Source: Corynebacterium sp. 21KM1197 (lineage in GTDB: Bacteria; Actinomycetota; Actinomycetes; Mycobacteriales; Mycobacteriaceae). Taken from it: a stretch of 64,000 nt of DNA. Below are positions 61,558 through 64,000 of the stretch, piece by piece. Made by a program: the position numbers and the translations under genes. The stretch lies in assembly GCF_033783015.1 (NCBI RefSeq), contig NZ_CP123907.1, positions 930,001 to 994,000 of the forward strand. Reading direction: 5' to 3'. Under the pieces are notes generated by a model. The model was given only the letters and a program-made list of their open reading frames with translations, did not search any database and was not told the DNA's origin. Position 1 is the first letter of the stretch. Every line of letters begins with the position of its first letter.

Positions 61558-62682
61558 ATGAGCCAAGATTCCGCTACCCCAGACCGGGCCGATAAGGCCG
61601 ACGCAGACGATCTGGATATTCCCACCTTCAACCCCGCCACCGATGGCCCCACCGATCCCTACAAGAAGGTGGGGCGCGCGGCTCCCCAGGAGATCCCCCC
61701 GCGCGGGGCCGCGGAGGCCCCTCGGGGCGAGGAGAAGCCAAAGAAGCCCGCGGCGCCGGAGAAGAAGGCGCCCGAGCCCGCTAAGGAAGATAAGGAAAAG
61801 GATCGCAGCGCCCCGCTGCTTTCCGACGCCCCGACCACCACCATGGAGCGTCCCGCCGCCAAGCCCGTAGCGAACAAGTCCGCAGCGAAGAATGAGAAGA
61901 AGGAAAGAGAGACGGAGAAAAAGCCCCCGAAGGCCGCTCCGGTTCCCTCCGAGACTCTCACCGAGGACAAGGCCATGCCCACCCCGGCGGCCGCTTCTGC
62001 CGCGTCTGTTGCCGCATCCGCCTCCTCCACCACGCGCGTGGAGCGACCGCAGCAACCGGAGACGCGGGCTCAGGAGGCTCCTGCTTCTTCCCCCTCCGCA
62101 CCCGCCTACGCCGGGGCGGCGGCCCCCGTGGTGGATAACGCGGAAGAGGAGGAGACCCCCGAGGTGCGGCGCGGCACCCTCGACTTCGGCCTGCTGATCC
62201 TGCGCCTTGGCCTGGGCGGCTGGTTGATCCTGCATTCCCTGAGCGTGTTCTTCCACCTGGGTGGTTCCGCAGGGCTTTCCGGGCTTGAGGCCCAGTACGC
62301 GGCCTATACTCAGCCCCAGGCGCTTGCCGTGGCGATCCCCGCCGCGAGCCTGGCCGCCGGTGTGTTCGTGCTTTTGGGCCTGATCACTCCGCTCTTTGCG
62401 GCGGCCGCCACCGTGGTCACGGGCTTCATGGCCGCCGATGCCCTGGCTCATTCCCATAGCGGCCTGGACGTGTTCTCCTGGCCGGATAACGTGTGGCTGT
62501 ACATGGTTCTGGGCGCGGCCGCGATTGCCCTGCAATTCACCGGCCCCGGCCGGTACGCGCTGGACTTCTCGCGCGGCTGGGCGCGCCGCCCGCTGGCGAG
62601 CGCCTGGCTGGGCCTGGTTCTGGCCGCCGCGGGCCTGGGAGCCCTGTGGTGGTTCGGGGCCGGAATTAACCCGCTGGTGTAG
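61558..62682 (+). CDS. DoxX-family membrane protein with long disordered N-terminus
   Basis: A 374-aa protein. Residues 1-200 are low-complexity, rich in Ala, Pro, Glu and Lys. From RRGTLDFGLLILRLGLGGWLILH on, it has four to six membrane helices typical of DoxX, with ADALAHSHSGLDVFSW and YALDF near the end. DoxX proteins are linked to redox stress and thiol balance. TATCCT (61545-61550) ends 7 nt before ATG 61558. Its end overlaps the GT87 gene by 17 bp. Confidence 0.85.
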   Translation: MSQDSATPDRADKADADDLDIPTFNPATDGPTDPYKKVGRAAPQEIPPRGAAEAPRGEEKPKKPAAPEKKAPEPAKEDKEKDRSAPLLSDAPTTTMERPAAKPVANKSAAKNEKKERETEKKPPKAAPVPSETLTEDKAMPTPAAASAASVAASASSTTRVERPQQPETRAQEAPASSPSAPAYAGAAAPVVDNAEEEETPEVRRGTLDFGLLILRLGLGGWLILHSLSVFFHLGGSAGLSGLEAQYAAYTQPQALAVAIPAASLAAGVFVLLGLITPLFAAAATVVTGFMAADALAHSHSGLDVFSWPDNVWLYMVLGAAAIALQFTGPGRYALDFSRGWARRPLASAWLGLVLAAAGLGALWWFGAGINPLV

Positions 62683-63943
62683 CGGCGGGGGCCGTGGCCT
62701 TGGGCTGCGCCAGGGCCACGGCGCACAGAAAGAGCAGCGCCAGCCATACGAAGTCGGATACCAGGAAGCGCTGCCACAGGGAAAGATCGGCATAACTCAC
62801 GCCATCGCCAAACCACCACTTGGGGGGATTGGTGACCACCATCAGCGTCCAGGTTCCCGTGACGATCCCCAGGAACCAGCGGTGGCGCAGGGGAGTGGCG
62901 CATAGGTGCCAGGTGGCCACCGGGAGGATCATGGCCAACCACACCCAGTGGTGGGACCAGGAGACGGGGGAGATCAGTAGCATGATGAGGGAGCCGATCA
63001 ACCAGGCCTCGGTGGGGTGCTGCGCCTTGATGAGCCGCAGCATGATCCGGGAACCGGCCAGAATCACCAGGAGGGAGCCGCCCGCCCACAGCGCGGTGAG
63101 CAGCCCGTGGTGCTCCTGGGCCCAGGCCTCGGTGGGGGACCAGCGGGTGAGCATAGCCTGGATGGAGCTATTAGAGGTGTAGGTGGGGTCCACGCCAAAG
63201 TCCTCCCCAGACCCCATGCCCAGGAGCACGGAGCCAAAGTACTCTGTGGTGGAATCCCAGCGCACCAGTGCGCCTAGCCCCGTGGCAGCCACGGCGGAAA
63301 GGGCGGCGGTGATAATCGGGCGAATCTTCTTGCGCAGCAGGAAGTACAGCAGCATGGCCGCAGGGGTGATCTTGATGGCGATGGCAAGACCGATGAGCCA
63401 GCCCTGGGGCAGGCGACGCCGCCGGGGTACTAGGTCAAGCACCACCAGGGCCATGACGATGATGTTGATTTGGGCAAAGCCGTTATTGAGTTCCACCGGC
63501 TCGAAGCCCAGCACCGCGCCCCAGGCCACGGCGCTGAGCGGGAACACCCAGGAGGCGAGCGTGGTGGGCAGGATAGCGCGGAGCACCAGGTAGAGGCAGA
63601 GCAGCAGGAGCCCGTTGGAGAGGGCCATCATGATGTCCCCGGCGAGGTTATGGCTGAGCACGGGGAGGGAAAAGGGGGAGAGAGCCAGCGCCCCGAACGG
63701 GGGATAGATGAAGGGCAGCGCGGTATCGCCCGCCATCATGGGCACCGAGTACACCTCGCGCCCCTGGAGGAAGGCCCACACTCCCTCCCGGTAGATCACC
63801 ATGTCCACGGGGAAGTCCGTGGCGGCGAACTGGCGGAACGTGGTGCCCACCCCCGCCGCGAGGCCAAGAACGATGAGCAGGGGGCGGAGAAAGGCGGGAA
63901 GCGGTGATGGCGGCGAGGGCAGCGAAGGCATAGTGGCGGCCAT
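62666..63943 (-). CDS. GT87-family membrane mannosyltransferase-like protein
   Basis: A 425-aa protein with about ten membrane helices. The N-terminal DFPVDMVIYREGVWAFLQGREVYS carries the Asp of GT-C enzymes, followed by IYPPFGALALSPF and QINIIVMALVVLDL. It resembles polyprenol-phosphate-mannose-dependent alpha-mannosyltransferases that build lipomannan or related glycans in mycolate actinobacteria. Specificity is not visible. Start: ATG 63943; ATG 63931 is possible. Bases 63944-64000 hold no gene that can be called. Confidence 0.85.
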   Translation of the reverse strand: MAATMPSLPSPPSPLPAFLRPLLIVLGLAAGVGTTFRQFAATDFPVDMVIYREGVWAFLQGREVYSVPMMAGDTALPFIYPPFGALALSPFSLPVLSHNLAGDIMMALSNGLLLLCLYLVLRAILPTTLASWVFPLSAVAWGAVLGFEPVELNNGFAQINIIVMALVVLDLVPRRRRLPQGWLIGLAIAIKITPAAMLLYFLLRKKIRPIITAALSAVAATGLGALVRWDSTTEYFGSVLLGMGSGEDFGVDPTYTSNSSIQAMLTRWSPTEAWAQEHHGLLTALWAGGSLLVILAGSRIMLRLIKAQHPTEAWLIGSLIMLLISPVSWSHHWVWLAMILPVATWHLCATPLRHRWFLGIVTGTWTLMVVTNPPKWWFGDGVSYADLSLWQRFLVSDFVWLALLFLCAVALAQPKATAPAATPAG

Positions 63944-64000
63944 CTTACCGCTTATGATTAATCCACCTGACGTACAGCTCCCTTATCCGCGGAGGTGGCC

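Overview
This window is a gene-dense stretch of a high-GC Gram-positive chromosome, almost certainly Corynebacterium or a close relative. The main support is gene order typical of corynebacteria: argS-lysA-hom-thrB, then rho-prfA-prmC-sua5-wecA-atp operon-nucS, etfB-etfA-cysteine desulfurase, mnmA, ligA, gatCA, pfkA, gatB, and the divergent lysE/lysG pair. NucS mismatch endonuclease, a WecA-type decaprenyl-phosphate transferase, a GT87 mannosyltransferase-like protein and the long Arg/Asn-rich insert in Rho agree with an actinobacterium. No prophage, insertion sequence, rRNA or CRISPR array was seen. One tRNA gene, tRNA-Arg(CCG), lies near the left edge.

Layout. 0-3.5 kb: tRNA-Arg, two tandem AAA ATPase genes (one frameshifted) and an L-lactate permease. 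3.6-9.3 kb: argS, lysA, hom, thrB (arginyl-tRNA charging; lysine and threonine branches of the aspartate pathway). 9.3-11.8 kb: a frameshifted winged-helix regulator with C-terminal cysteines, and an acyl-CoA synthetase. 12.2-25.9 kb: rho, prfA, prmC, sua5, wecA, atpI and the complete atpBEFHAGDC operon, closed by a strong terminator. 26-34.5 kb: DUF2550 protein, nucS, small conserved proteins, a TPR-thioredoxin-fold protein, ABC ATPase, NUDIX hydrolase, THUMP-like methyltransferase, etfB/etfA and a cysteine desulfurase. 34.6-41.1 kb: an accessory block with an alpha/beta esterase overlapping an aminoacyl-lipid synthase-like membrane protein, a PTS permease with domain order IIA-IIB-IIC, and a spermidine synthase-like protein. 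41.2-46.9 kb: mnmA, a short MetE-like protein, copper chaperone copZ with a CsoR-type operator, a small secreted protein, a DnaQ-type exonuclease and ligA. 46.9-49.5 kb: an alpha/beta hydrolase of lower GC, and a DUF4956/VTC polyphosphate polymerase pair. 49.6-56.5 kb: ACT-domain protein, gatCA, a small membrane gene broken by an in-frame TGA, pfkA, a BASS-family transporter with a structured leader, and gatB. 56.7-64 kb: YkvI-like transporter, aldo/keto reductase, lysE/lysG, secreted HNH nuclease, DoxX-like protein and GT87 glycosyltransferase.

Two themes cut across the window. First, about 17 genes have a TANNNT -10 box ending 6-8 nt before the start codon, the signature of leaderless transcription; this fixes several start codons. 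Second, three genes are broken by single-base events (two homopolymer indels and one nonsense codon), so assembly accuracy should be checked before they are called pseudogenes. The best candidates for something undescribed are an 11-bp motif recurring six times, a structured RNA leader upstream of the BASS transporter, a hairpin overlapping the PTS promoter, the esterase/lipid-aminoacylation pair and the DUF4956/VTC pair.
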